Assembly: GCF_024124825.1 (NCBI RefSeq)
Contig: NZ_JAMXSS010000002.1
Span: forward strand, 2,728,001 to 2,792,000
From: Arthrobacter sp. H16F315
Lineage (GTDB): Bacteria; Actinomycetota; Actinomycetes; Actinomycetales; Micrococcaceae
Direction: 5' to 3'
DNA: 64,000 nt
Each line of letters starts with the position of its first letter. Positions within the stretch are counted from its first letter, which is position 1. Position numbers and translations under genes: made by a program. The notes under the pieces were generated by a model. That model was not told the origin of the DNA and did not search any database. It saw nothing but the letters and a program-made list of their open reading frames with translations. This document shows positions 29,811-39,258 of this stretch, in pieces.

Positions 29811-31021
29811 CAGAGCTCGCCCTTCGGCTTGTTGTTGGTGCCGGCGACGGCGCGCGCCTTTTTCTTGCGGAAGTGCACGGCCGTGCCGGCTTCCTCAACT
29901 TCTACGGCATTGTGGTGTCCGACCCGCGACTTGTTCGAGTGCGCAAACATGTAGGTCACGGCAGCGGTGCCGGCCACGGCGGCAATAACCACGCCGCCGA
30001 CGCCGGTATTCACCAGCAGTGCCGTGAGCGCGCCCATCAACCCGGCAGCCGGGAGGGTGAAGAGCCAACCCAGTGCAATCCGTCCAGCGGTGCCCCATCG
30101 TACGGTGGTCCCGCGCCGGCCCAAGCCTGAACCGATTACGGAGCCGGACGCTACCTGCGTGGTGGACAGTGCAAACCCCAGATGGGAGGAGGCCAGGATG
30201 GCGGAAGCCGTGCTGCTTTCGGCGGCAAAGCCCTGTGCCGGCTTGACGTCGGTAAGCCCGGATCCCATCGTGCGGATGATGCGCCAGCCACCGGAGTAGG
30301 TACCAAGCGCGATGGCGAGGGCGCAGGCGGCGATGACCCAGAGTTGAGGTCCGGAGCCCGGCTGCTGGGTGCCCGCAGCAATCAGCACCAGCGTGATGAT
30401 GCCCATCGTCTTTTGTGCGTCGTTGGTCCCGTGGGCAAGGGCAACGAGGCTGGAGGTGAAAATCTGGCCGGTCCGGAATCCGCCGCGCTTCTGGGTGAGC
30501 TTGCTGCCGGTATCCGGATCGTGCCGGGAGGTCAGAGCATAAGCAAGCTTGGTGCACAGGTACGCAACACCGCCGGCGATGATCGGCGCAAAGATGGCGG
30601 GCAGGATCACCTTCTGCGTCAGGGACGAGAAGTTCACCGAATGGATCCCGATCCCGGCGATGGCCGCACCGATCAGACCGCCAAATAGTGCGTGCGAGGA
30701 ACTCGACGGCAGGCCTTTGAGCCAGGTGATCATGTTCCAGAGGATGGCGCCCATCAGGCCGGCGAAGATGATCTCCGGTGTGATCTGGATACCGTCGGCA
30801 CCTTCCTTGATAATTCCGCCTGACACGGTCCTGGCCACTTCCGTGGACAGGAATGCTCCCACGAGGTTCAGGACCGCCGCGAGGGCGACTGCCGTTTTGG
30901 GTTTGATGGCGCCGGTGGCAATGGGGGTGGCCATCGCGTTGGCGGTGTCATGAAATCCGTTGGTGAAGTCAAAAAAAAGTGCCAGCGATATCACCAGCGC
31001 CACCATGATGGTGATTTGCAC
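29810..31021 (-). CDS. pit: Low-affinity inorganic phosphate transporter (PiT family)
   Basis: A 403-residue PiT permease with about ten membrane helices. The two signature repeats are FDFTNGFHDTANAMATPIAT (residues 17-36) and VALAHGTNDAQKTMGII (in the second half). It should take up metal-phosphate with protons. The C-terminal tail (HFRKKKARAVAGTNNKPKG) is basic and cytoplasmic. The start at 31021 is GTG; an ATG six codons in (MVALVISLALF) is a plausible alternative. The 200 bases upstream (31022-31222) hold a short inverted repeat, ATCCGG/CCGGAT (31082-31099), and no convincing pho box. Confidence 0.93.
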   Translation of the reverse strand: MQITIMVALVISLALFFDFTNGFHDTANAMATPIATGAIKPKTAVALAAVLNLVGAFLSTEVARTVSGGIIKEGADGIQITPEIIFAGLMGAILWNMITWLKGLPSSSSHALFGGLIGAAIAGIGIHSVNFSSLTQKVILPAIFAPIIAGGVAYLCTKLAYALTSRHDPDTGSKLTQKRGGFRTGQIFTSSLVALAHGTNDAQKTMGIITLVLIAAGTQQPGSGPQLWVIAACALAIALGTYSGGWRIIRTMGSGLTDVKPAQGFAAESSTASAILASSHLGFALSTTQVASGSVIGSGLGRRGTTVRWGTAGRIALGWLFTLPAAGLMGALTALLVNTGVGGVVIAAVAGTAAVTYMFAHSNKSRVGHHNAVEVEEAGTAVHFRKKKARAVAGTNNKPKGEL

Positions 31022-31222
31022 CTATTGCCCAATCTGCAGAGTCGTCGGTCAGCAGTTTCATCCGCCGGCGCCGCATCATTCATCCGGATTTCACCGGATA
31101 GGCGTGCGGGGTTCAGTTAATTCGCTTGACGCGTTAAAGCGTAAAGGGCAACGGTAGCAGGGCAAAAACTGGCCCCGGCGCCGCCCTGGCCGGGTTAGCG
31201 GGCGCGGCGCAAGCGTCTTCTT

Positions 31223-31906
31223 TCAGTTCTGCGGGAGATCGGGTGCCGGCGTGGCGTCGATCATCGCGGCGGCCTTCTGCTCGAGCGCGGCAATCGTTAC
31301 GTCCGGCAGCACAATCAGTCCGTCCAGTTCGCGGCGCGCGCGCCGGTACGCGGTTTGCCGTTCCGCCGGTGTGGCAGCAGCATCCGACGCGATCCGCAGC
31401 AGCTTCCGGGCCGTTGCGAGGCGCTGCCGCTCGGGTCCGGTGAAGTTGCTGTCCTTGATCCGCAGGGCCTCCCGCTCGGCGACGTCGAAGGCGAGGGCGA
31501 AGCCGTGCACGGCTTCGCGGTACTCAGCTAACCGCGACAGCGTTGTGATGTCCTCCGGGGCTTCGGGCCGCATGGCGTCGGCCGTCCGTTTGGCGCGCAG
31601 GAACGCTACCGTTAGCGGTTCGCGGACGTCGGTCATGGCCGGAAAGTCGATGAGCTTGCCCACGTCGAGCTCATAGTCGAGCCACCGCCGGTTGACGGCG
31701 TTGTGGCTTTCCACCAGGTTCCGGGCCTCGGACCGGCTGGCCTGCTCCGCCTCCGTTGCCTGGTTGCGAAGCGTATAGAGCTCAATCCGCCGCTTGTGCC
31801 GGCGTTCACTGGCTTGGGACCAGGAACGTGCCCAACCGCCGAACACTCCGCTGAGCGGGAAGACCAACCACCAATAGTGGCCAATAAAATCCAGGACGGG
31901 CTGCAC
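31223..31906 (-). CDS. Membrane-anchored coiled-coil protein of unknown function
   Basis: A 227-residue protein I do not recognise. It begins with one hydrophobic segment (about residues 5-25, FIGHYWWLVFPLSGVFGGWA), followed by a basic stretch (RRHKRRIELYTL) and a long charged helical region rich in Ala, Glu and Arg that may form coiled coils. It would sit on the inner face of the membrane. It is followed by pit on the same strand after 200 bases. No enzymatic motif is visible. Confidence 0.75.
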   Translation of the reverse strand: MQPVLDFIGHYWWLVFPLSGVFGGWARSWSQASERRHKRRIELYTLRNQATEAEQASRSEARNLVESHNAVNRRWLDYELDVGKLIDFPAMTDVREPLTVAFLRAKRTADAMRPEAPEDITTLSRLAEYREAVHGFALAFDVAEREALRIKDSNFTGPERQRLATARKLLRIASDAAATPAERQTAYRRARRELDGLIVLPDVTIAALEQKAAAMIDATPAPDLPQN

Positions 31907-31957
31907 CAGAGCATCCTCCCACCCGGCGCGGGCAGGCTAAAAGGTCCGCTGCGCCGC

Positions 31958-32827
31958 TCAGTCCTTGTGCTTAACCTTGTGGACCCGGGTAACGATGGTC
32001 GGGCACGGCAAGCTGAGGAGGACGGCGTGGGCTGTGGAGCCGAGCAGCATCCGGGAAAAGCCCCCGTGGCCGCGGCTGCCAACCACAAGGAGCCGTGCGT
32101 CCCTGGCGGCTTCGACCAGGGCTTTGGCGGGTTCGGTGTCGGTCTCCAGGCGCTGGTGGACAATCAGGTCCGGATACTTGTCGCCCAGCCCTGCGACGGA
32201 TTCTGCCAGGACGACCCGGTCCTCCTCAAGGATGGATTCCGCGAGCCCGCTCTCCGGCAGCTGGGTTTCGATCCAGCGCGCCGGCCTGCGGAAGGCGAAG
32301 ACGACAGTCAACTCGTCACGGCCGCGGTCTGCCTCCGCGGCCGCGAAGTTCACGGCCTGGAGGGATTCTTCGGAACCGTCCACTCCCACCACAACGCCGT
32401 GGTTCCCCGCGCCGGCCTTGAGCGGAATGACAGCTGCAGAAGCTTCGGAGGCCGAGACGATCTGCAGGGCACGATCCGACATGGGGCCGCCGTCCAACCA
32501 ATGTTTGTCGTGCTCGCCCACAACCACCAACGATGCTTCCTTGGCGGCGTCCCGCAGCACCGAGCTGCCGCTGCCGTGACCGAGTTCGACGTCGACCTTG
32601 ACACTGGGGGCCTGTCCGCTGGCGCTGGCCTTCGCCTCCTGGAGCAGTTCCGTGCCGGCTTGCCTGATGAGTTCGTGGTACTGGAAATCCGGGGTCATCC
32701 AGCGGTCATCCACGGCATGGATCACTGTGACGGGAAGCTTGTCGCGGGCCGCGCGTTCGAGGGCCCATGCCAGCGCGGCCTTGCTTCCGGCTGATCCGTT
32801 GATACCGACGACGATTGGCTTTTTCAT
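31958..32827 (-). CDS. Tandem universal stress protein (two USP domains)
   Basis: A 289-residue protein with two USP domains, residues 1-140 and 145-285. The second keeps the ATP-binding GxxG-9x-GS pattern as VVGSRGHGGFSRMLLGSTAH; the first has VVGEHDKHWLDGGPMSDRAL and has lost part of that loop, so only one half probably binds nucleotide. Tandem USPs are typical of actinobacteria and are usually induced in stationary phase or low oxygen. The ATG is at 32827. The 171 bases to the next gene hold the palindrome GGGGCTTAAGCCCC (32940-32953). Confidence 0.92.
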   Translation of the reverse strand: MKKPIVVGINGSAGSKAALAWALERAARDKLPVTVIHAVDDRWMTPDFQYHELIRQAGTELLQEAKASASGQAPSVKVDVELGHGSGSSVLRDAAKEASLVVVGEHDKHWLDGGPMSDRALQIVSASEASAAVIPLKAGAGNHGVVVGVDGSEESLQAVNFAAAEADRGRDELTVVFAFRRPARWIETQLPESGLAESILEEDRVVLAESVAGLGDKYPDLIVHQRLETDTEPAKALVEAARDARLLVVGSRGHGGFSRMLLGSTAHAVLLSLPCPTIVTRVHKVKHKD

Positions 32828-32998
32828 TCTGAATCGTGCTCTTTTCCGTAGCGGGGTCTGTCCTGCTTCGCGTGATCCGGGCGGCAGTACCGGGAGTCCG
32901 CCGACACCTTATTCTCCGCCGGGGCTGCACCTCCGGTTAGGGGCTTAAGCCCCGCGGGCCGGTGCCTCATCCGCGCCGGCAAGTGAAACGGGCGCGGA

Positions 32999-34312
32999 CT
33001 AGAAGCCGGTCGGCTCCGTTGCGAATTCCGGTTCCCGCGGCGGAGCCTCATGGTGAATCGGTCGCAGCGGGCGGGTGTGCTCGAACCAGACCAGCGCGTC
33101 GTAGCGCTCACCCATCCGGGTCGGAACGTAGTTCCCCAGCTCCCGCTCAGGATGGTAGAGGACACCTATCGCCCGGTGGCCAAGCCAGCTCGAGAGCCAC
33201 GGCCCGTTCCTGTCGGCATTGAACTCCAGCACCGCTGCCGCCCCCAGTGCCTCGTGCAGGAAATCCTCGTGGCTGCCCGGGCGCGCGGTCGGAACCGGCA
33301 GCACCCGCTCGGGGCTGCCCCAGGCGTCCGCCGCGATTACCCCGCCCCGGTGGCAGGCGAGGCCCACCAGCAGTACGCCCTCGGCGGCGTGCCGTTCGCG
33401 CAGCAATTGCCCCACGTTCACCAGCCCGTCCTGCGTCATATCAGTAGCCCGGGCATCCCCCACATGGGTGTTGTGCGCCCAAATGAGCCCCTTCGAGCCG
33501 GCACCCAGGTGTTTGCTGAGCCGGTCGATGGTATCGGCCATGTGGTGGTCCCGGATGTTCCAGGACTGGCGGTCTCCGCGGACCATGATCCGGTAATAGT
33601 GCTCGGCGTTGGCTGCCACCTCGGCGTTCTGCACCGCGTCAAACGCTCCTTCGTCGTGCCCGCCCGGGCCGGACACCCTGCTTCTGACCTCGGTGAGGAG
33701 TGCGATGACGTCAGCCTCGCAGGACTGCGGGACCAGCCGAGTGCTCCAGGCGTACTTTTGCGGGTCTTCGTGGTGGGGCGCGAAGCACTGCCAGGCTCGC
33801 AGGGCCGCGGGTACCGCGCCGGGATCGTTGTCCCGAAGCCAGCTGATAATTTCGCGGAGCGAATCCCAGAGCGAGTACACGTCGAGCCCGTAGAAACCGA
33901 CCCGCCGGTTCATCGGACGGCGGATATTCCAGCTTCGGAGCCAGTCCAGGAAGGCCGCAACTTCCTCGTTCGCCCACAGCCAGGTGGGCCAGCGTCCAAA
34001 TCCCGCGAGCAGGGCATGGACCCCCTGGTCCTGCCCGGTCTCGCCGCGCACCCAGCGGTTGATCCGCCAGCAGTCGGGCCAATCCCCCTCCACGCCGATC
34101 CAGTTATAGCCCTCCTCTTCGATCAGGCGCCTGCTGAGGGTGTCGCGCCAGGTATAGAACTCGTGTGTTCCGTGGGACGCTTCGCCAATCGCGACGAACC
34201 GGCAGTCCCCGGCCCGCCGGACGAGCCCGTTGAGGTCCCGGTCGGTCGTCAAGGGCCGGGCCAGCGAGTGGATTTCGGCCAATACCGCGGACTTCGCGGT
34301 GCCCGAGGTCAC
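32999..34312 (-). CDS. Erythromycin-esterase-family protein
   Basis: A 437-residue protein of the EreA/SACOL-like esterase superfamily. Conserved pieces are VAIGEASHGTHEFYTWRDTL (the catalytic His-Gly region, near residues 41-60), VEGDWPDCWRIN, FYGLDVYSLW and IWAHNTHVGDA. True EreA opens macrolide lactones, but most chromosomal homologues have no known substrate, so resistance should not be assumed. The GTG start at 34312 overlaps the upstream beta-CASP gene stop by 4 bases (34309-34312), which couples the two. Confidence 0.88.
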   Translation of the reverse strand: MTSGTAKSAVLAEIHSLARPLTTDRDLNGLVRRAGDCRFVAIGEASHGTHEFYTWRDTLSRRLIEEEGYNWIGVEGDWPDCWRINRWVRGETGQDQGVHALLAGFGRWPTWLWANEEVAAFLDWLRSWNIRRPMNRRVGFYGLDVYSLWDSLREIISWLRDNDPGAVPAALRAWQCFAPHHEDPQKYAWSTRLVPQSCEADVIALLTEVRSRVSGPGGHDEGAFDAVQNAEVAANAEHYYRIMVRGDRQSWNIRDHHMADTIDRLSKHLGAGSKGLIWAHNTHVGDARATDMTQDGLVNVGQLLRERHAAEGVLLVGLACHRGGVIAADAWGSPERVLPVPTARPGSHEDFLHEALGAAAVLEFNADRNGPWLSSWLGHRAIGVLYHPERELGNYVPTRMGERYDALVWFEHTRPLRPIHHEAPPREPEFATEPTGF

Positions 34313-35691
34313 CGGGGCTCCTCAACGGAGATCGTTTCGAGGTGCTCGGGTACCCGGGCCCGCCACCCGAGTTCACGCTTGATCCGCAGGCGCAGGGCAT
34401 CGGAGGCGTCCGGCTCGCCGTGGGTGATGTACGTCATCCGCGGTGCTTTTTCGGTGGCCTTCATCCACGCGATGATGCCGTCGGCGTCCGCGTGCGCAGA
34501 GAGGCTTTCCATTTGGATCACTTCAGCCCGGACCACGATGTCCTCACCATAAACGCGGAGCTCGCGCCCGCCGGCCGCGAGGGCGGCGCCACGGGTGCCC
34601 CCGGCTTGGTATCCGCTCAGGATCACAGCGTTCTTCGGGTCCGACCCGTAGGCGGCGAGATGGTGCAGGATCCTTCCGCCGGTGAGCATTCCGCTGGCGG
34701 AGATGATGATCATGGGGCCGCCGCGGAGGTTCAGCAGCTTGGATTCATCAACGGAGCGGGTGAGCCGGGCGATTTTGTACATGTTCCGGTATTCCTGCTC
34801 GCCAAGCCGGTGCTCTTCGGGGTGGCGCTGATACATCCCGGAGGCATCGATCGCCATTGGGCTGTTCAGGTACACGGGGATGTCCGGGATCAGGTTCTTG
34901 CTGCGGAGCCGGGACAGGTGCAGCATCAACGTCTCGGCCCGGCCGACGGCGAACGCCGCGACCAGCACCACGCCGCCGCGCTTCGCGACCCGGTTGATAA
35001 TGTCCGCCAGTTGCTTCTCCGGAGCCACGGTGGAGTGTTTCCGGTTCCCGTAGGTCGATTCCGTGACCAGTACGTCGGTCGCCGGCAGGGGCCGTGGCGG
35101 GAACATCAGCGGGTCATCAGACCGTCCCAGGTCTCCGGTGAAGTGCACCGACCGGGAGCCCATCCGCACGTGGACCTGGGCGGCGCCGAGAATATGGCCC
35201 GCCGGCAGGAGCGTCAGCTCCATCCCGCCGCCGATGTCCAGTGGATCGTCAAAAGCACGGACAGTGAAACTGTTGAGCGAGGCGACGGCGTCAGCTGCGG
35301 TGTAGAGCGGCAGCGCCGGGTTGTGCCCGGCCGATCCCCTGTGGGTGGCGTACCGGGCTTCCTCCTCCTGCAGGTAGCCGCTGTCGGGAAGGAGCAGCTT
35401 GCACAGGTCGGTGGTGCCCTCAGTGGCGATCACCGGACCGGTGAATCCATTGCGCACCAGGACGGGAACGTAACCGGTGTGGTCCAGATGCGCATGGGTC
35501 AGGACGACGGCGTCGATTGATTCCGGCGGGACCGGAAACGGTGTCCGGTTGCGTTCTCGGCTGCGTTTGTAGCCCTGGAAGAGTCCGCAGTCCACCAGAA
35601 CCCGTTTACCGCCGGCTTCCAGCAGGTAGCGGGAACCTGTGACGGTATCCGTGGCTCCGAGGAAGCGGAGGGTTGACTGCTGGTGCGTCAT
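34309..35691 (-). CDS. Metallo-beta-lactamase fold beta-CASP ribonuclease-like protein
   Basis: A 460-residue MBL-fold beta-CASP protein. The metal site motif is THAHLDHTG (HxHxDH) with a later PAGHILGAAQVHV and FTGDLGRSDDPL. Beta-CASP motifs are VTESTYGNRKHS, SASGMLTGGRILHHL and ESLSAHADADGI. The family includes mRNA 3'-processing nucleases and bacterial RNases, so RNA cleavage is likely but unproved. ATG at 35691 (MTHQQSTLRFLGATD) is used; the open frame upstream to 35838 is not conserved. It overlaps the downstream erythromycin-esterase gene and is divergent from fadD across 215 bases. Confidence 0.9.
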   Translation of the reverse strand: MTHQQSTLRFLGATDTVTGSRYLLEAGGKRVLVDCGLFQGYKRSRERNRTPFPVPPESIDAVVLTHAHLDHTGYVPVLVRNGFTGPVIATEGTTDLCKLLLPDSGYLQEEEARYATHRGSAGHNPALPLYTAADAVASLNSFTVRAFDDPLDIGGGMELTLLPAGHILGAAQVHVRMGSRSVHFTGDLGRSDDPLMFPPRPLPATDVLVTESTYGNRKHSTVAPEKQLADIINRVAKRGGVVLVAAFAVGRAETLMLHLSRLRSKNLIPDIPVYLNSPMAIDASGMYQRHPEEHRLGEQEYRNMYKIARLTRSVDESKLLNLRGGPMIIISASGMLTGGRILHHLAAYGSDPKNAVILSGYQAGGTRGAALAAGGRELRVYGEDIVVRAEVIQMESLSAHADADGIIAWMKATEKAPRMTYITHGEPDASDALRLRIKRELGWRARVPEHLETISVEEPR

Positions 35692-35906
35692 GGTGTTCCC
35701 GTTCCCGCCTGAATGACCGGCATCAACACGACGGGGCGGCGCTGACCCGCGCAAGCGATGTAGCCCCAGCTTCCGCCCGCACCGCGGCCGGCCATAGGGC
35801 CAAAAGTCACGGGCGCGGCAGCCGCACCGCGCAGGCACCGGTAGGATTTTTTGGGCGGGCCTCCTGGCGCGCGAACACCTGTGGATTGCAGTGGCAAGGA
35901 CTGATC

Positions 35907-37694
35907 ATGAAAAAGACATTGACGTCGAGCTCGTCCACCGGCCCAGCTTCGGCGGATACTGCCCGGGAACATGGGCAGCCGTGGAGCGAACGCCCCTGGA
36001 CCCGCGCGTACGGGCCGGGCGTACCGTCCCGCCTGGCGCTCCCGAAGGGCTCGCTCGTCGACCTCCTGGACAAGTCGGTGCGGCGTTATGGGTCGAAGAC
36101 CGCGCTGGAGTTTTTCGGCGCCCGCACCAGCTACCGCGAGCTCGGCACGCTGATCAGCAGGGCCGCCGCCGGTCTGGAGAAGCTCGGCGTCAAGGCCGGC
36201 GACCGGGTCGCCCTCGTGTTGCCAAACTGCCCGCAGCACGTCATTGCCTTCCATGCCGTGCTGCGCCTGGGCGCCGTTGTGGTCGAGCACAATCCGCTGT
36301 ACACGGACCGGGAGCTGCGCCACCAATTCGAGGATCACGGGGCAGTCGTCGCAATTGTTTGGGATAAAGCGGTGGAACGGGTCCGCCAGTTGCCGGCCGA
36401 CGTCGGGCTGCGCAGCATCGTCTCGGTGGAACTCATTCCGGCGATGCCGCTGCTGCAGCGGCTGGCCCTGCGGCTTCCGGTTCCGGCGGCCCGTAAGGCC
36501 CGCGCCGCCCTCTCCGTGGGCAGCAAGCAGCCGAAGGCGCGGCCCGTAGCCGCTCCGCGAACGGTACTGCCGTGGCGGGACCTCCTCGACGCCGGCAGAC
36601 TCAAGAAGAAACATCCGCGCCCCGCACCCCGGGACGTCGCAGTCCTTCAGTACACCTCCGGCACCACGGGGTTGCCCAAAGCGGCCATGCTCAGCCACGC
36701 CAATCTGCAAGCCAATGCCGCCCAGGGCCGGGCCTGGGTGCCGGGGCTCAAGGACGGCCGGGAGACCGTGTACGCGGTGCTGCCGATGTTCCATGCCTAC
36801 GGGCTGACGCTCTGCATGACTTTTGCCTTGAGTATCGGCGCGAAGCTGGTCTTGTTCCCTAAATTCGACGTCGATCTGGTGCTCAAGGCGCTCAAGAAGT
36901 CCCCTGCCACTTTCCTGCCGGCCGTGCCGCCGATCTACGACCGGATCGCTGCGGCCGCGGCGGAACGCGGCGTTGGGCTGGGAAGCATCCGCTTTGCCAT
37001 CTCCGGCGCGATGAACCTGCCTACGGCGACGGTGGAGACCTGGGAAAAAGCGACCGGCGGCTACCTGATCGAGGGCTACGGACTCACCGAAACGTCTCCG
37101 ATCGCAATCGGCAACCCTTTCGGCGCCAGCCGAAAGCCGGGCACCGTCGGTGTACCCTTCCCGTTGACCGACATCCGGGTGGTGGATCCCAGGAACGTCG
37201 CGCTGGACCGTGCGGCGGGCGAGGAGGGTGAACTGCTGATCCGCGGTCCGCAGGTCTTCGCCGGCTATTGGAACCGGCCGGTGGAGACCGAGGAGGCCCT
37301 GCTCGACGGCGGTTGGTTCCGTACCGGAGACATCGTCTCCGTGGACGAGGACTACTTCGTGACCATTCGTGACCGGATCAAGGAACTCATCATCACCGGG
37401 GGCTTTAATGTCTCACCCAGCGAAGTTGAAGACGTCATCGCCACGTTCCCGGGGGTTGCCGAAGTCTGCGTCGTCGGGCTGCCCCGCGCCGGCGGCGGCG
37501 AGGACGTGGTCGCCGCAGTCGTGCCGGCCGCCGGCACCAGCATCGACACCGACTCGCTCCTGGCCTTTGCCCGGAAACACCTGACCGCCTACAAGGTGCC
37601 CCGCCGGGTGGTGGTCCTTGAGACGCTCCCCCGCTCGCTGATCGGCAAGGTCCTGCGCCGCGAGATCCGGGACACCCTCGGGGCAGTGCGCTGA
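35907..37694 (+). CDS. fadD: Long-chain fatty-acid-CoA ligase (AMP-binding)
   Basis: A 595-residue acyl-CoA synthetase that activates fatty acids with ATP and CoA. The AMP-binding signature is LQYTSGTTGLPKAAMLSH, followed by GYGLTETSP, GWFRTGDIVSVDED and the catalytic-lysine region near the end, RSLIGKVLRREI. A linker of about 25 residues, rich in Arg and Lys, interrupts the N-terminal domain (about residues 195-235). ATG at 35907 has AAGGA upstream; earlier in-frame residues are not conserved. It runs convergently into tspO with 9 bases between stops. Confidence 0.92.
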   Translation: MKKTLTSSSSTGPASADTAREHGQPWSERPWTRAYGPGVPSRLALPKGSLVDLLDKSVRRYGSKTALEFFGARTSYRELGTLISRAAAGLEKLGVKAGDRVALVLPNCPQHVIAFHAVLRLGAVVVEHNPLYTDRELRHQFEDHGAVVAIVWDKAVERVRQLPADVGLRSIVSVELIPAMPLLQRLALRLPVPAARKARAALSVGSKQPKARPVAAPRTVLPWRDLLDAGRLKKKHPRPAPRDVAVLQYTSGTTGLPKAAMLSHANLQANAAQGRAWVPGLKDGRETVYAVLPMFHAYGLTLCMTFALSIGAKLVLFPKFDVDLVLKALKKSPATFLPAVPPIYDRIAAAAAERGVGLGSIRFAISGAMNLPTATVETWEKATGGYLIEGYGLTETSPIAIGNPFGASRKPGTVGVPFPLTDIRVVDPRNVALDRAAGEEGELLIRGPQVFAGYWNRPVETEEALLDGGWFRTGDIVSVDEDYFVTIRDRIKELIITGGFNVSPSEVEDVIATFPGVAEVCVVGLPRAGGGEDVVAAVVPAAGTSIDTDSLLAFARKHLTAYKVPRRVVVLETLPRSLIGKVLRREIRDTLGAVR

Positions 37695-37703
37695 GGCGAA
37701 GGA

Positions 37704-38219
37704 TTACTGCCGGCCGCCGGCCGCCCCGGGATTGAGACGCGCGATAGCCGCCGAGAGGACGGCGGCGAACCCGCACCACAACGCGTAGGGGGCCAGGGCC
37801 ACGCCGGCGCCGCGGTTCAATTGATATGTACGCCGCACCAGATCGGCGCTGCTGGCCGTCAGCACAGCGCATTCCGCCGCTGCCAGCCACGGCCGGCGGG
37901 CGCGCCAGAAAAGCCAACTCCATGTCGCGTTAAGAACCAAGTTGACTGCCAGGGCGCCCCGGTAGGCACGGATCTCCGCCGCTGCGACGCTGCCGCCTGG
38001 CGGGTCCCCCGCCTCGCCGCTGTCCAGGGCAGCGGCGGAACTGACCGCGAGATCCGCATAGAGGGCAGTCCAGACCACCGGAAATGCTATAACCGGCGGT
38101 TGCCAGCCCGGTTTCCGCAGCCCCCGGTACCAGCGGCTGTCCGGATCGGTGGCTAGTCCCCCGGCCGCTGCTGTGGCGGCGGTCGCTGCTGCGGTCCACA
38201 CGGCTGTGCGCAGTTTCAT
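37704..38219 (-). CDS. TspO/MBR family protein
   Basis: A 171-residue TspO homologue with about five membrane helices. Typical residues are KPGWQPPVIAFPVVWTALY near helix 2 and LNATWSWLFWRARRPWLA in helix 3. TspO proteins bind porphyrins and other hydrophobic ligands and are linked to stress and light responses. The ATG at 38219 overlaps the stop of the upstream dienelactone-hydrolase gene by 4 bases, so the two are co-translated. A Gly/Ser-rich loop (SGEAGDPPGGSVAAAE) between helices is unusual for the family. Confidence 0.9.
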   Translation of the reverse strand: MKLRTAVWTAAATAATAAAGGLATDPDSRWYRGLRKPGWQPPVIAFPVVWTALYADLAVSSAAALDSGEAGDPPGGSVAAAEIRAYRGALAVNLVLNATWSWLFWRARRPWLAAAECAVLTASSADLVRRTYQLNRGAGVALAPYALWCGFAAVLSAAIARLNPGAAGGRQ

Positions 38220-39043
38220 GGCCCCTCCTTGGGTGTTGTTATGCCGGCCCGGCCCGGGAGCAGGCGCTCGCTGATGAATTCGATGGTCCGGTCCAGGGCC
38301 GCCCTGGTCGGGTGGCCCGGGGTGTCCACCAGGTCCACGGTCAGCACACAATGTGCGGACTGGGCGATTCCGAGCGGGTTGCCCGGCGAGGAGTCGATTT
38401 CTATCCCTTCAAAGCTCCCGCCGAATTCGCGCCGCATGGTTTCGAATCGCTCTGCCGGGCACGCCCGGTCGTTGCTGAACCGCAATCCGAGGAGCCGCAG
38501 CCCCTGGCTGGTCCGGTCCTTCACCCGGGCAAGTTCGGCGTCGTCCAACCCGACAGCGGCCCGCCGCCGTGCCGTCAGGCCCGCCGGCAGCGCTGGCTGG
38601 CTCATAACAGGGGCGAGGACTGCGGGTTCCAGGGCCATGGCCAGCGCGAAGCTTCCGGTCATGCACATGCCGATCGCCCCGACACCGGGACCGCCGCACT
38701 CCTGATGGGCGGTAGCAGCAAGGGCGCGCAGCCAACCTGTGGCGGGACTGCTCCGGTTTGCCAGGACGGCGAATTCGCGCGAGATGCATACTTTCGCTAT
38801 TGACTTCACGATTCCCTCACCCGCTTTTCCGCCGGGACGCCCAAACATGGAAGGGAGATAGACCGTGAATCCGCTCTCGATCAGCCGGCGGGCCAGGTCC
38901 AACACTCCCGGGTGGATCCCGGGGACCTCATGGATCAGGACCACCGCCGGGCCCGCCCCCGCCCGGAACACCTGGTGGTGGATGCCGCCGTGGCTGAAGG
39001 TCGACTCGGTGAAGCCCACCAGCGTTACGTTTTGCTCGGGCAT
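38216..39043 (-). CDS. Dienelactone hydrolase family protein
   Basis: A 275-residue alpha/beta hydrolase of the dienelactone hydrolase type. The nucleophile is a Cys in the elbow GAIGMCMTGSF (about residue 126), the acid/base His is near the C-terminus in TPGHPTRAALD, and VVLIHEVPGIHPGVLDLARR is the usual N-terminal motif. Substrate is not predictable; many family members act on small lactones or esters. It overlaps tspO by 4 bases. It starts at 39043 and is divergent from the molybdoenzyme gene over 215 bases. Confidence 0.9.
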   Translation of the reverse strand: MPEQNVTLVGFTESTFSHGGIHHQVFRAGAGPAVVLIHEVPGIHPGVLDLARRLIESGFTVYLPSMFGRPGGKAGEGIVKSIAKVCISREFAVLANRSSPATGWLRALAATAHQECGGPGVGAIGMCMTGSFALAMALEPAVLAPVMSQPALPAGLTARRRAAVGLDDAELARVKDRTSQGLRLLGLRFSNDRACPAERFETMRREFGGSFEGIEIDSSPGNPLGIAQSAHCVLTVDLVDTPGHPTRAALDRTIEFISERLLPGRAGITTPKEGP

Positions 39044-39258
39044 CTAGGACCCTTTCGGATTCGGGCCGGCTCTCCCTGATTCGCTTCGGCCGCACCGCCT
39101 ACCGCACATGCTACGGAACCGCGGCGCCGGCGTCGACGGTGAATTCCTTCCGGCGCTCCGGGCCAACCACTAGGCCCGTCACAGGACAAAAAGGTAGTCT
39201 GCTTGGTATCAGTGAAGTGCCAGCCTGAACAGGCAGTGGTTGCAGAAGGGAAGTTCAC

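Noticed and set aside
31022..31222. PHO box upstream of pit
   Set aside because: Only scattered GTTCA-like pentamers are present, without the regular direct repeat expected for PhoP binding.
32999..34312. Acquired macrolide resistance gene
   Set aside because: The gene has host-like composition and sits among chromosomal genes with no mobile element; most homologues of this kind have no shown macrolide activity.
39044..39258. Riboswitch (for example a Moco-type RNA) upstream of the FdhF/YdeP gene
   Set aside because: I see only a 12-base palindrome and a GC-rich stretch; no conserved riboswitch block could be recognised.
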